Shown here one piece after another: positions 1 through 7,633 of a stretch of DNA of 64,000 bases; positions within the stretch are counted from its first letter, which is position 1, and the number at the start of each line of letters is the position of its first letter. The translations under genes were made by a program, and so were the position numbers. The notes under the pieces are model-generated. The model was not told where the DNA came from. It made no database searches and was given only the letters and a program-made list of their open reading frames with translations. The stretch is from Streptomyces sp. SID13726. Its GTDB lineage: Bacteria > Actinomycetota > Actinomycetes > Streptomycetales > Streptomycetaceae. The DNA lies in assembly GCF_010548375.1 (NCBI RefSeq), contig NZ_JAAGLY010000006.1, positions 248,001 through 312,000 on the forward strand. The letters are read 5' to 3'.

Positions 1-1
1 C

Positions 2-292
2 TCCGCCGACGACTTCCTGTACGCACGCTGTGTCGTAGTGGCGAACGGAAGGGAATTCTATGAGGGGGTACTCGCGGACCCCACACGATTCCCGACCGGG
101 ATGGAATTCGAGTCTCTCCTGTACCTCGCCAGCAATGCTTACGAGGCCCAGACCGGTGCGCCGCATTCCCAGCGTACGAGTGTGTCCTGGGAGAGTTTCA
201 GCAATACCGCTGGATGGGAGCCCGTCCAGGGCACGGCGGGGGGACGCTACACCGGTGCTGGAATGCCGCCGTTGACCCGCAGGCCCGCGTAA
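2..292 (+). CDS. DUF4240-type protein, C-terminal fragment (runs in from left edge)
   Basis: The frame is open from base 2 and reads SADDFLYARCVVVANGREFYEGVL, then a region ending MEFESLLYLASNAYEAQTG, before the stop at 290-292. This matches the C-terminal part of the actinobacterial DUF4240 family (SADDF-LYAR-GREFYE layout). The N-terminal half lies outside the window. An internal GTG at 38 is not a convincing start because the homologous reading continues upstream. The last ~25 residues (GGRYTGAGMPPLTRRPA) look unlike the family and may be altered by the transposase scrap that follows. The function of DUF4240 is unknown; members often sit near toxin-immunity-like genes. The family call is from recall. 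Confidence 0.7.
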   Translation, partial: SADDFLYARCVVVANGREFYEGVLADPTRFPTGMEFESLLYLASNAYEAQTGAPHSQRTSVSWESFSNTAGWEPVQGTAGGRYTGAGMPPLTRRPA

Positions 293-336
293 AGCCGCTT
301 CGCCAGGGCACGGCCGCTGACTGAGCGTAATTTGGC

Positions 337-476
337 TTGAATCACTCTGGCATTACTGGTGGTCTCGGCATTCCCCTGGGCCTCGTTCTGGTCGGCGCCA
401 ACCGCCACGACTCCTTGCTGCTCGCCCCGACCTCGGACGCCGACCGGACGACATCACGGTGCACCTCGACGCCCTC
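337..476 (+). pseudogene. IS5-type transposase remnant
   Basis: One frame reads GIPLGLVLVGANRHDSLLLAP from about 364. About 60 bases on, after a frame change, DDITVHLD appears near 445-468. These two blocks occur in this order in IS5-family transposases (GIPL-ANRHDS, then DD-TVHLDxGYDS), where the second Asp is part of the DDE site. Here the two blocks are in different frames, the GYDS continuation is lost, and no terminal inverted repeats are visible, so only an inactive scrap remains. It lies between the DUF4240 fragment and the convergent WD40 gene. Confidence 0.6.
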
Positions 477-554
477 TTCTACCTCGCCGACACCATCCCG
501 AGTACCGGCCTTTACGCGGCAGGACACCCGCAGAGCGGCTCGCGGGAGACATGG

Positions 555-1430
555 TCAGCAGCGGGCCAACACTGCCGTCTCCGGGCCGAACGCCACCACC
601 AGCCGACTGTCCGCGGCGATGGCCACCGCCTCCACCGGCGCGGGAAACACCAGCTCTGACCCCACTTGCCGGCCGGTGGTCAGATCCCACACCCTCACCG
701 TGAAGTCATCGCTGCCGGTGACAGCGACCGGACGTCCCTCCGCCACCCCCGTCGCCACCGCCAGCACCGGGCCCATGTGGCCGATGAGCGGTTCGCCCAC
801 AGGCTGGTGCCTGGCCAGGTCCCACACCCGCACGGCCCCGTCCCAGCCGCCGGAGACGACGACGGGACGACCGTCCACCATCCCTGTCGCCACCGCCGAC
901 ACCTTGTCAGCGTGGCTGAGGGGTTCGCCGATGAGTCGGCCGGTGGCCAGGTCCCAGACGCGTACCGTGAAGTCGTCGCTGCCGGTAACAGCAACGGACC
1001 GCCCCTCCACCACCGCCACCGCGTTCACTTCGTCAGTGTGGCCGAGGTGTTCACATACGGGTTGGCCGGTAGCCAGGTCCCAGACCCTCGCTGTCATGTC
1101 GTAGCTGCCGGTGACAACGACGGGACGACGACCGTCCGCCCACCCCGTCGACACCGCCGAGACCCCACCGGTGTGGCCGGCGAGAGGCTGCCCGAGGCCG
1201 TGGTCGACCATGCCGGCGGCCCACTCCACACCCCACCGCCCAGTCGACACTCCCTCCACCGGTGTGGCGTTGATCCGCGCCGACAGCTCCAGATCCCCGT
1301 ACCGAGCAGCATCCGCCAGCCCAAGCGCCTCCCCCGGATCGGCATGCACCAGAAATCCCGCATCCGCCAACCGTCCATCCACCCCGGATGACACATCCCC
1401 GGCCCGGTCAACGTGCAGATCATCAGACAT
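555..1430 (-). CDS. WD40-repeat protein, probably N-terminally truncated
   Basis: The protein is 291 aa from ATG at 1430 (an in-frame TTG at 1442 is possible; a stop lies at 1482-1484). It holds four clear WD40 blades of the form GH-x-VSAVATG-DGRPVVVTGS-D-TVRVWDLATG, plus a degenerate last blade ending GPETAVLARC, which resembles the natural C-terminus of large actinobacterial WD40 proteins. A closed propeller usually needs about seven blades and these relatives carry long N-terminal signalling or enzymatic parts. This copy is therefore probably a 3' remnant or a propeller completed by partners. It was likely a protein-interaction scaffold. No ribosome-binding site stands out upstream of 1430. 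Confidence 0.65.
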   Translation of the reverse strand: MSDDLHVDRAGDVSSGVDGRLADAGFLVHADPGEALGLADAARYGDLELSARINATPVEGVSTGRWGVEWAAGMVDHGLGQPLAGHTGGVSAVSTGWADGRRPVVVTGSYDMTARVWDLATGQPVCEHLGHTDEVNAVAVVEGRSVAVTGSDDFTVRVWDLATGRLIGEPLSHADKVSAVATGMVDGRPVVVSGGWDGAVRVWDLARHQPVGEPLIGHMGPVLAVATGVAEGRPVAVTGSDDFTVRVWDLTTGRQVGSELVFPAPVEAVAIAADSRLVVAFGPETAVLARC

Positions 1431-1564
1431 GCCTGCATCCAAGCAGCCTTCACCACCGAAGCGACCAATTGCCCGGCGACCTCAGATACTGGGCCCGCAA
1501 CGGACCGCCAGGGAGACCCGGCGAACCGTCACGGGCAACGGAAACCGGCTTGCACCGGCACGAG

Positions 1565-2419
1565 CTAGCACTGCACGATGAGCCGCGCCCGGTCGAAGCG
1601 TTCGGCGGCAAGATCCTCAGGGCGGATGAGCCAGTAGAGAGTGCCCTCGTCGCCCCATGTCATCTTCGCGTCGCTGTCACTGTCGAACTGGGCGAGCACC
1701 AACCAGCGTTCGGCCTCCTGGTCCAGGAGCTGGTCGCCCCACGCGTGCGTGCCGCCGAGTTCCGCGCTCGCGAGGTCGTACTCCACCGGACCCTGCACGG
1801 GCGCGGCGTGGCCGCCGACCTGGTGACCGATCCGGGTGCGCAGGCGTCCGAAGGCGCGGAGGAACGGCTTGAGCTCGGCCGGGGTGTCGCGAGGGTGTGG
1901 CCAGTGCCGGCTGTCGCCGAGCAGGGCTTGCCTGGCCTGGGGCAGCCACAGGTCGGGCGCGCTCTGCTCCGCAACCGCGCTCAGCTCCACCCTCGTGAAC
2001 GCCTCCAACTCCGGGGGCGTCTCGGTCGGGGAGACGGGGGTGTTCTCGGGGACGTACAGCACCTGAGCCCCGACCCAGGTCTCGGGGTCGTCTGGCGAGA
2101 CGAAGGCGTCTTCGTCGACCTGACCGTCGTAGAAGAAGAAGAGCAGGAGCCCCTCCTTCGGGAACTTCTCGGCCAGTCCCTCGCGGGGTAGTGCGGCACA
2201 GCGCACCGAGGCTACGAAGGACAGTGGTCCGTGGCCGGGCCACTCCGGCCAGTCGACCCCCGCCGGGAGTTCCGGGTTCCCGCCGAGGACGGCCACGGTC
2301 TGCTCGCCGTCCGCCGCTCGACGAAGGCGTACGGACGGCCGTAGAAGCGCTGTCCAGCGCTGGGCGAGATCGCCGGGGAGGTGCTCGGCGGCAAGGCCGG
2401 AGTATCGCTTGTCGTTCAT
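1565..2419 (-). CDS. YwqG / DUF1963 family protein
   Basis: The protein is 284 aa from ATG at 2419; longer in-frame starts up to 2506 add sequence unlike the family. Features typical of YwqG-like proteins include GGNPELPAGVDWPEW near the N-terminus, LSFVASVRCAALP, a LLLFFFYDGQ strand, GHQVGGHAAPVQGPVEYD, and a C-terminal WLVLAQFDSD-MTWGDEGTLYWLIRPEDLA. The biochemical role is unknown; DUF1963 proteins are soluble beta-rich proteins often found among toxin-immunity gene arrays. It is transcribed divergently from the neighbour beginning at 2582, with a 160-nt intergenic region. Confidence 0.85.
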   Translation of the reverse strand: MNDKRYSGLAAEHLPGDLAQRWTALLRPSVRLRRAADGEQTVAVLGGNPELPAGVDWPEWPGHGPLSFVASVRCAALPREGLAEKFPKEGLLLFFFYDGQVDEDAFVSPDDPETWVGAQVLYVPENTPVSPTETPPELEAFTRVELSAVAEQSAPDLWLPQARQALLGDSRHWPHPRDTPAELKPFLRAFGRLRTRIGHQVGGHAAPVQGPVEYDLASAELGGTHAWGDQLLDQEAERWLVLAQFDSDSDAKMTWGDEGTLYWLIRPEDLAAERFDRARLIVQC

Positions 2420-2581
2420 GCAGTGCATCATCCTTGCCGCCACTGACAACGCGAGCGTGGGTCTGGCCAGGTGGAGCTGAAGAGGCAGAACAGTACGTAG
2501 TTCCACTGATGCGGGCAGGCCTCCGGACTGTTAGACAGACCAGCAGGTCCCGGAAGCCAGCACTGCACGAGGAGATCTCTG

Positions 2582-3868
2582 ATGTCCGCCCCCAAGTCGG
2601 TGGCTGCGCCCGAGGCGTGGGAGCAGGAATTGGCCGACTCCTTCGCGGTGCTGCTGGGCAAGCCGCTCGGCGAGTTCCCGAAGGCTACGGAGTACGCGTT
2701 CTGCTACCTGGACGACGAGCTGTCTCACATGATCCTTGAGGAACTCGGCAGCGGCGAGCTGGACTTGAGTGCGGTCATGCGGGGCGAAGCGATCGACGGT
2801 GGCCGCCGGCACGCGGACAGCCCGTTCGGCTTGAGCCAGTGGGCCCTGGATCTCGGACGGTCGACGTGGCTGTTCGAAGAGGAGGCGTTCGACACCGAAG
2901 GCGGGCTCGGTGAGTCGATCGGTACGGCGCTGAGGGCGATCTCGACCGCCACCGATGACGGGAGGTGGGCGGTGTCCGGTGCGGATCTCGCCCACGTGCT
3001 CGCCGCGCACAAGGACCAGTTGGACGAGGTCGACAGCGATGAAGTGGCGGCGGCCTTGGTGCTGCGGGTCGACACGGACGGGACGTTGTTCGACGCGATG
3101 CGTGCCGCTACCTGGACCATGGGCGGGCTGGACGGCCTCGTGGGGATGGAGGAGGGGGCGGAAGTTGTGCCTGAGTGGGACGACAGTCTGCGGCGGATTA
3201 CCCACGCCCAATTGCGTGACCACCTGCGCATGCTGTGCCTGACAGTTCAGCGCTCTGCACTACCTCGGCCGGTTCACCTATCCCTGATGGAACGAATGAC
3301 TTTCCAAACGCATCTGCGACAGGCCGCCACCGGCATCCTGGAACGCGTCCCTGAGCAGTTGAAGACTGAGATATACGTGCTGGCCTTCAACATCTGGCGC
3401 ATCGACGCCGACAACCGCCGCCCGTATGTCGATATCGGCTACAACACGGAGAGCCAGTACGAGGAGAAGATGCGCCGGAGTGGTTCCGAACCCTGGGAGG
3501 TGCGCTGGAATTATGCCTTCTGGATCCTCGACGGCTTCGACAAGCTCGGCAACATTCCTGAGGACCCGGTCGGTGGCCCGCTCTACGAGGAGGAGACCGG
3601 GAGACTCGGCATCTGGTACGACGGTGAATTCGATCTCGCTCGAATGCTGGAGGACGATGAGCTTCGCGCCAAGTCCCGCCTCCTCGAACTCCACTTCCAC
3701 GACGCCGTTGTCGATCTCGCCCGCCACCTGCACGCAAGCGGCACCATCGAGAGGATCTTCGGCCGCCCGCTGCCCGTGGTCGTGTTCGACATGGACTGTC
3801 CGGGCTGGGAGGAGGAGGCCACCAAGGCCGCCAACCCGGCCGAACTGATCGAAGACTTCCTGGCGTGA
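2582..3868 (+). CDS. hypothetical two-part acidic protein
   Basis: This is a 428-aa cytoplasmic protein with no signal peptide or membrane segment. The start ATG follows GAGGAG (2569-2574) at good spacing. The N-terminal half (about 1-200) is acidic. The C-terminal half (about 225-428) contains EIYVLAFNIWRIDADNRRP, a GYNTESQYEEKM stretch and a WNYAFWILDGFDKLG segment, faintly like DUF4303-type immunity proteins. I cannot assign a function. A pentapeptide-repeat gene begins 28 bases after its stop on the same strand, so the two are probably cotranscribed. Confidence 0.7.
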   Translation: MSAPKSVAAPEAWEQELADSFAVLLGKPLGEFPKATEYAFCYLDDELSHMILEELGSGELDLSAVMRGEAIDGGRRHADSPFGLSQWALDLGRSTWLFEEEAFDTEGGLGESIGTALRAISTATDDGRWAVSGADLAHVLAAHKDQLDEVDSDEVAAALVLRVDTDGTLFDAMRAATWTMGGLDGLVGMEEGAEVVPEWDDSLRRITHAQLRDHLRMLCLTVQRSALPRPVHLSLMERMTFQTHLRQAATGILERVPEQLKTEIYVLAFNIWRIDADNRRPYVDIGYNTESQYEEKMRRSGSEPWEVRWNYAFWILDGFDKLGNIPEDPVGGPLYEEETGRLGIWYDGEFDLARMLEDDELRAKSRLLELHFHDAVVDLARHLHASGTIERIFGRPLPVVVFDMDCPGWEEEATKAANPAELIEDFLA

Positions 3869-3896
3869 AGCCCGGGCAGGTGTCGGTAGGTTGATC

Positions 3897-5948
3897 ATGG
3901 ATGTTGATGACAGGGTTGATGACGGGGAGGCAACGAGGATGCAGTCGGACGTGTCCGAGGTGTATCAGCGTGCCGCCGGCCTCTTGGCCGGGCCGGACAT
4001 CGGTCTGCACCCCGCTGCGCTCCGGGAGTTGGAGGCACTGGCCCGCACGCATCCCGCGCAGCGACGTCCCGTGGCCGACGCCGTCTGCCGCTACCTGCGT
4101 GACCCGGTCGAGCAAGCCGCCGACGGTTCCGTCGGACCACGGGCCGCGGCAGCCGCGACGCTCGCTGCCCTGGCACGCCTGCATCCGACCACAGAGCCAG
4201 ACACAGACAGAGTCAGAGACACAGCCACAGCCACAGCCACAGCCACAGCCACAGCCACAGCCACAGCCACAGCCACAGCTCAAGTCTCTGCCGACGCCGC
4301 AGCAGATACCGGGTGCGGTGCCGACTGCGGCGCCTGCCTCCACATCGACCTGACCGGCGCTGTGCTGCCGGACATCGACTTCAGCGGCTGCCGTTTCGGT
4401 CTGGCCCGCTTCGCGGACGCCCACTTCCGTGGCGCCTGCGTTTTCGACGGCGCCCATTTCGCCGGGGAGGCGCTGTTCCAGAGGGCGGTCTTCGAGAGCG
4501 ACGCGCGTTTCACAGGTGCCCGGTTCGGCGACAGCGCCGTGTTCGGGCGTACGAGATTCCGGGCCGGCGCCGACTTCTCGGGCGCCCGGTTCCAGGGGAT
4601 CGCCTGGTTCGGCCGGGGCGAGGAGGTGCTGTCCGAGGACGATCCGGCATGGGATCAGGTTGAGGCATGGCGTCCCGTCGCCTGGGAGGAACGCGACGAG
4701 GACGACCCGCTCTGGCCCCTGGCCGTACTGGAGGACGACTACCAGAGCTGGGAGGAAGGCGGCGACGGGGCACGCTTCAACGGCCGGGCGTCGTTCAGCC
4801 ATGCCCGGTTCGAGAGCGCCGCCTGGTTCTGGAAAGCCCGCTTCGGCGGCGAAGCCCTGTTCCACCAGGCCGTGTTCGGTGGACGGGTCCATCTCGTGCA
4901 GCCCTCGGCCGACCTCACCGGCGCCCGGCTCTCCGACACCGCGCGTGACGAGGAAGAGGAACAGGACTGGCCCCTCGGCTGGACCACGGCCACCCCGGAC
5001 CCCGGGGACAGGGGCGGCGCACGGCTGATCCCCGACGAGTCCGTCGCGCCGTATCACGGTCAACTCGCCGACGACGACCCCGAGATCCGCCGCACCGGCC
5101 TGCGCGTCCTCGGCGAACTCGGCGACGCAGAGCCCGAGTTGAGGCAGCGCGTGGTGGACACCGTATGCGCGTATCTGCGGATGCCGCTGGGCTTCGATGC
5201 CGGCGCCGACGTGTTCACGCTCACGCCCTCCCAGTTCGGCGAAGCACGGACGCGGCGGGACGCTCAACGGCTGCTCGCCGACCGCACGCGACCCTCCGCC
5301 GACCGGCCGATCTGGGAGGACATACATCTACACCTCTCGGGAGCCACACTGATCGACTTCGACGTGAGTGAATGCCGGGTGGCTCAGGGGGACTTCACCG
5401 GTACGCAGTTCCACGGAAGCACGACGTTCGCGGGCGCGTCGTTCGGCGCTGTGTCCTTCAGCCTGCCCTATGCGCGCGAAGGGCGGGCCTCCTTCCACGG
5501 CCCCGCCGATTTCTCCGACGCCCGGCTCTCCCACGGGACGCTGGGGCACTGTCTCTTCCACGCGGACGGCTCCGTACGCGCGACCGGAACCGGTCAGGAC
5601 CTGGTCCGGATGCTGTTGAGAGCCAGGGGCGCCTTGTCCCCCGCCGATATCACGGACGGATTCCGTACGGCGCTGCTGACGGCCGCCTCGGAGACCCCCG
5701 ACAACCTCTCCTGCGCCGAGCACTTGGAGTACGGCACGGTCCCCGGCCCCTCGTACGCCCCTGAGCGGAAGAGGTCCGGGCTGAAGATCATCGGCACCGA
5801 CATCCTCGTCTCCGACCTGGCGTGGCGTATCGAGGACGCCCCCATCCCCGACTCCGTCGCCGGAGACCTTCCCGGACTCACCGCCGAGCAGTGGTCCGCC
5901 GCCACCCGCTTCATCACCCTTCTCCTGGGCGCACTCGAAGCGGAGTGA
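3897..5948 (+). CDS. pentapeptide-repeat protein with two helical-plus-pentapeptide modules
   Basis: The protein is about 683 aa. Starts are possible at TTG 3891, ATG 3897 (after GGTAGG) and ATG 3939 (after GGGGAGG); 3897 is used here but 3939 is equally credible. The layout is internally duplicated. A helical segment (HPAALRELEALARTHP-RRPVADAVCRYLRDP) precedes pentapeptide repeats (ADFSGARFQG, FADAHFRGA). A second helical segment (LRVLGELGDAEPELRQRVV-AYLRMPL) precedes a second pentapeptide run. Pentapeptide repeats fold as right-handed quadrilateral beta-helices, sometimes mimicking DNA. A Thr-Ala tract encoded by a hexamer repeat links the first two parts, and a Trp/acidic insert interrupts the first helix. 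No output domain is recognised. Confidence 0.85.
   Translation: MDVDDRVDDGEATRMQSDVSEVYQRAAGLLAGPDIGLHPAALRELEALARTHPAQRRPVADAVCRYLRDPVEQAADGSVGPRAAAAATLAALARLHPTTEPDTDRVRDTATATATATATATATATATAQVSADAAADTGCGADCGACLHIDLTGAVLPDIDFSGCRFGLARFADAHFRGACVFDGAHFAGEALFQRAVFESDARFTGARFGDSAVFGRTRFRAGADFSGARFQGIAWFGRGEEVLSEDDPAWDQVEAWRPVAWEERDEDDPLWPLAVLEDDYQSWEEGGDGARFNGRASFSHARFESAAWFWKARFGGEALFHQAVFGGRVHLVQPSADLTGARLSDTARDEEEEQDWPLGWTTATPDPGDRGGARLIPDESVAPYHGQLADDDPEIRRTGLRVLGELGDAEPELRQRVVDTVCAYLRMPLGFDAGADVFTLTPSQFGEARTRRDAQRLLADRTRPSADRPIWEDIHLHLSGATLIDFDVSECRVAQGDFTGTQFHGSTTFAGASFGAVSFSLPYAREGRASFHGPADFSDARLSHGTLGHCLFHADGSVRATGTGQDLVRMLLRARGALSPADITDGFRTALLTAASETPDNLSCAEHLEYGTVPGPSYAPERKRSGLKIIGTDILVSDLAWRIEDAPIPDSVAGDLPGLTAEQWSAATRFITLLLGALEAE
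4221..4280 (+). repeat. in-frame hexanucleotide tandem repeat (ACAGCC), 9 perfect units plus ACAGCT
   Basis: Nine uninterrupted ACAGCC units (4221-4274) are followed by ACAGCT. They lie in frame in the pentapeptide gene and encode ten Thr-Ala pairs. Because the unit is a multiple of three, copy-number change would alter linker length without breaking the frame. The preceding bases (ACAGACAGAG) look like decayed units. Confidence 0.95.
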
Positions 5949-5987
5949 GTGTCGGCGGCGGCAACGGCAGCGCACCCTCCACGAAGC

Positions 5988-6668
5988 TCAGCGCAGCCGC
6001 CGCACCCGCAGCACCAGGTCGTCCGTGTGGTGGGCGCCCGCGCCGCCGTCGGGGGCCTGGCGTGGGCGTTGTTCGTCCACTTCCACCTCCCAGTCGTCGT
6101 CGAGGAGAGCGGTGACCATGGTGGGCCAGACGTAGTCGGCCGGGTCGAAGCCGCTGTCGTGGGCCTGCTGGGTGTCCATGCCCGCGTGGTGCACGAGCAG
6201 CAGCACACCGCCGGGTGCGACGGCCGCGAGGAGTGCTCGCTCGGCGGCGGCGTCGGGGGTGCGCAGCAGGGCCGGGTATTGCGCGGAGACCAGGTCGAAA
6301 GAGGCCGGTGGGAGCGCCGCCTCGGTGAGCGCGGCGTGCACCCAGCGGACGGTGAGCCCGGCGTCCCGCGCGTGCCCGGCCGCCCGTTCCAGCGCCACGC
6401 CCGAGACCTCGAGCGCGGTCACGTCCCAGCCGCCGCGCGCGAGCCAGACCGCGTCCGCGCCCTCGCCGCAGCCCACGTCGAGCACCCGCCCCGGCGTGAG
6501 CCCGGCGACCTCGGCCACGAGCGCGCCATTGGGCCGGCCGCTCCACAACTGCTGTCGCTCGGCGTACCGCTCGTCCCACTCCGCGCGCAGCGCGGGGTCC
6601 CCGACGTATCCGTCGGCGGGCGAGGGGGTGTCGGACAAGGAGGATCCTGCTGCGATGTCGTCTGTCAC
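5988..6668 (-). CDS. class I SAM-dependent methyltransferase
   Basis: The protein is about 226 aa from GTG at 6668 (VTDDIAAGSSLSD). Upstream in-frame ATGs exist but would translate the intergenic operator region. The Rossmann-type SAM site is plain: VLDVGCGEGADAVWLA (motif I), an acidic end of strand 2 (TALEVSGVALERA) and FDLVSAQYPALL (motif IV). WDERYAERQQLWSGRPN at the N-terminus is typical of the Methyltransf_25/TehB-like group. The substrate is unknown. It converges with the pentapeptide gene (39-nt gap) and is divergent from the GntR gene, so the operator between them may affect it too. Confidence 0.85.
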   Translation of the reverse strand: MTDDIAAGSSLSDTPSPADGYVGDPALRAEWDERYAERQQLWSGRPNGALVAEVAGLTPGRVLDVGCGEGADAVWLARGGWDVTALEVSGVALERAAGHARDAGLTVRWVHAALTEAALPPASFDLVSAQYPALLRTPDAAAERALLAAVAPGGVLLLVHHAGMDTQQAHDSGFDPADYVWPTMVTALLDDDWEVEVDEQRPRQAPDGGAGAHHTDDLVLRVRRLR

Positions 6669-6754
6669 GGGCCCACCGTCGCCCACCGCTTCCCGCTGGG
6701 CCAGTCCTTTTGCCGTTCCGGCAAACGCGTCGGGAGGTCGAACCGGCAGAGGTA

Positions 6755-6821
6755 TTGACGCCCCTCCCCACCGGTGCCATTGTTTCGGACACATAGACAT
6801 CAGATGTCTGACGTCAGATGT
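6755..6821 (+). promoter_or_regulatory. divergent promoter region with overlapping palindromes, likely GntR operator
   Basis: A perfect 12-bp palindrome TCTGACGTCAGA (6807-6818) overlaps an odd-centred one, ACATCAGATGT (6797-6807). Together they form a 25-bp block with the direct repeat TCAGATGT. A TTGACG hexamer at 6755-6760 could be a -35 box, but its -10 is weak. The block lies 54 nt upstream of the GntR-family gene, the usual place for autoregulation. Confidence 0.55.
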
Positions 6822-6874
6822 AGCCGCCGAGCCAGTCGGATGAACCGAGCAACCCGAACGAAGAGGTTCACGCC

Positions 6875-7573
6875 ATGTCACTCTCGGACGACCTCGCCGA
6901 GCAGCTGCTGACTGCCATCATCGACGGCCAGTACCCGCCGGACTCCGCGCTGCCTCCGGAGGGCGAGCTGTCGGAGCAGGGCGGGGTCAGCCGGCTGACC
7001 GTGCGGGAGGCGGTCAAGCATCTGCGGGCGCAGAACGTCGTCCGGGTCGTGCGCGGCCGGGGGACCTACGTCAATCCGCCGGACCGGTGGACCGCCCTTG
7101 AGCCGGTGGTGCGGGCGGCCTCACGGACCGCGAGCGGCGCCCTGTCGGAGCGGTTGATCGAGGCGCGGCGGCTGATCGAGAACGGCGCCTGCGAACTGGC
7201 CGCGTCGCGCCGTACCGACGAAGACCTCGACGTGCTGCGGCAGCACCTGGCGACCATGCGCGAGGCGGCCGACGCGGGCGACACCGAGCAGTTCGTGCAG
7301 GCCGACATCGACTTCCACGACACGGTGATGCGGGCGACGGGCAACCTGTTCGTGCCGCTGCTCTTCGAGCCGTTCGGGCCGTTGCTCGTCGAGGGGCGCC
7401 GGGAGACCTCGGCCGTCCCGGAGATCCGTACGAACGCCATCGCGCACCACGAGGCGGTGCTCGCCGCGCTGGAGTCCGGCAGCCCCGAGGCCGCCAGGAC
7501 CGCGATGGACGGCCACATGAACCAGACGGCCGACGACCTGCGCACCCATGTGATCAAGCGCGACATCGACTGA
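6875..7573 (+). CDS. GntR/FadR-family transcriptional regulator
   Basis: The protein is 232 aa with GAAGAGG ahead of the ATG. An N-terminal winged HTH (LAEQLLTAIIDGQYPPDSALP, then LSEQGGVSRLTVREAVKHLR and a GRGTYV wing) is followed by an all-helical FCD ligand domain with the metal-binding pattern DxxxH (DIDFHDTVMRATGN) and later HHEAVLAAL. FCD regulators sense carboxylic or sugar acids. It sits immediately upstream of the DUF1537 kinase operon in the same direction (60-nt gap) and most simply represses that operon until an aldonate-type inducer is present. Confidence 0.92.
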   Translation: MSLSDDLAEQLLTAIIDGQYPPDSALPPEGELSEQGGVSRLTVREAVKHLRAQNVVRVVRGRGTYVNPPDRWTALEPVVRAASRTASGALSERLIEARRLIENGACELAASRRTDEDLDVLRQHLATMREAADAGDTEQFVQADIDFHDTVMRATGNLFVPLLFEPFGPLLVEGRRETSAVPEIRTNAIAHHEAVLAALESGSPEAARTAMDGHMNQTADDLRTHVIKRDID

Positions 7574-7633
7574 TCCCCCGGTCGACAACTCCCCCACCTC
7601 CCCCAACTCCCCTTTCGACACCAGGATTTCGAC

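Noticed and set aside
4221..4280. CRISPR or mobile-element repeat
   Set aside because: The units are a contiguous 6-bp array without spacers.
3387..5327. 646-codon minus-strand frame opposite the pentapeptide gene, including a Cys-Gly repeat
   Set aside because: The Cys-Gly run is just the complement of the ACAGCC hexamer array; the plus strand carries the recognisable protein.
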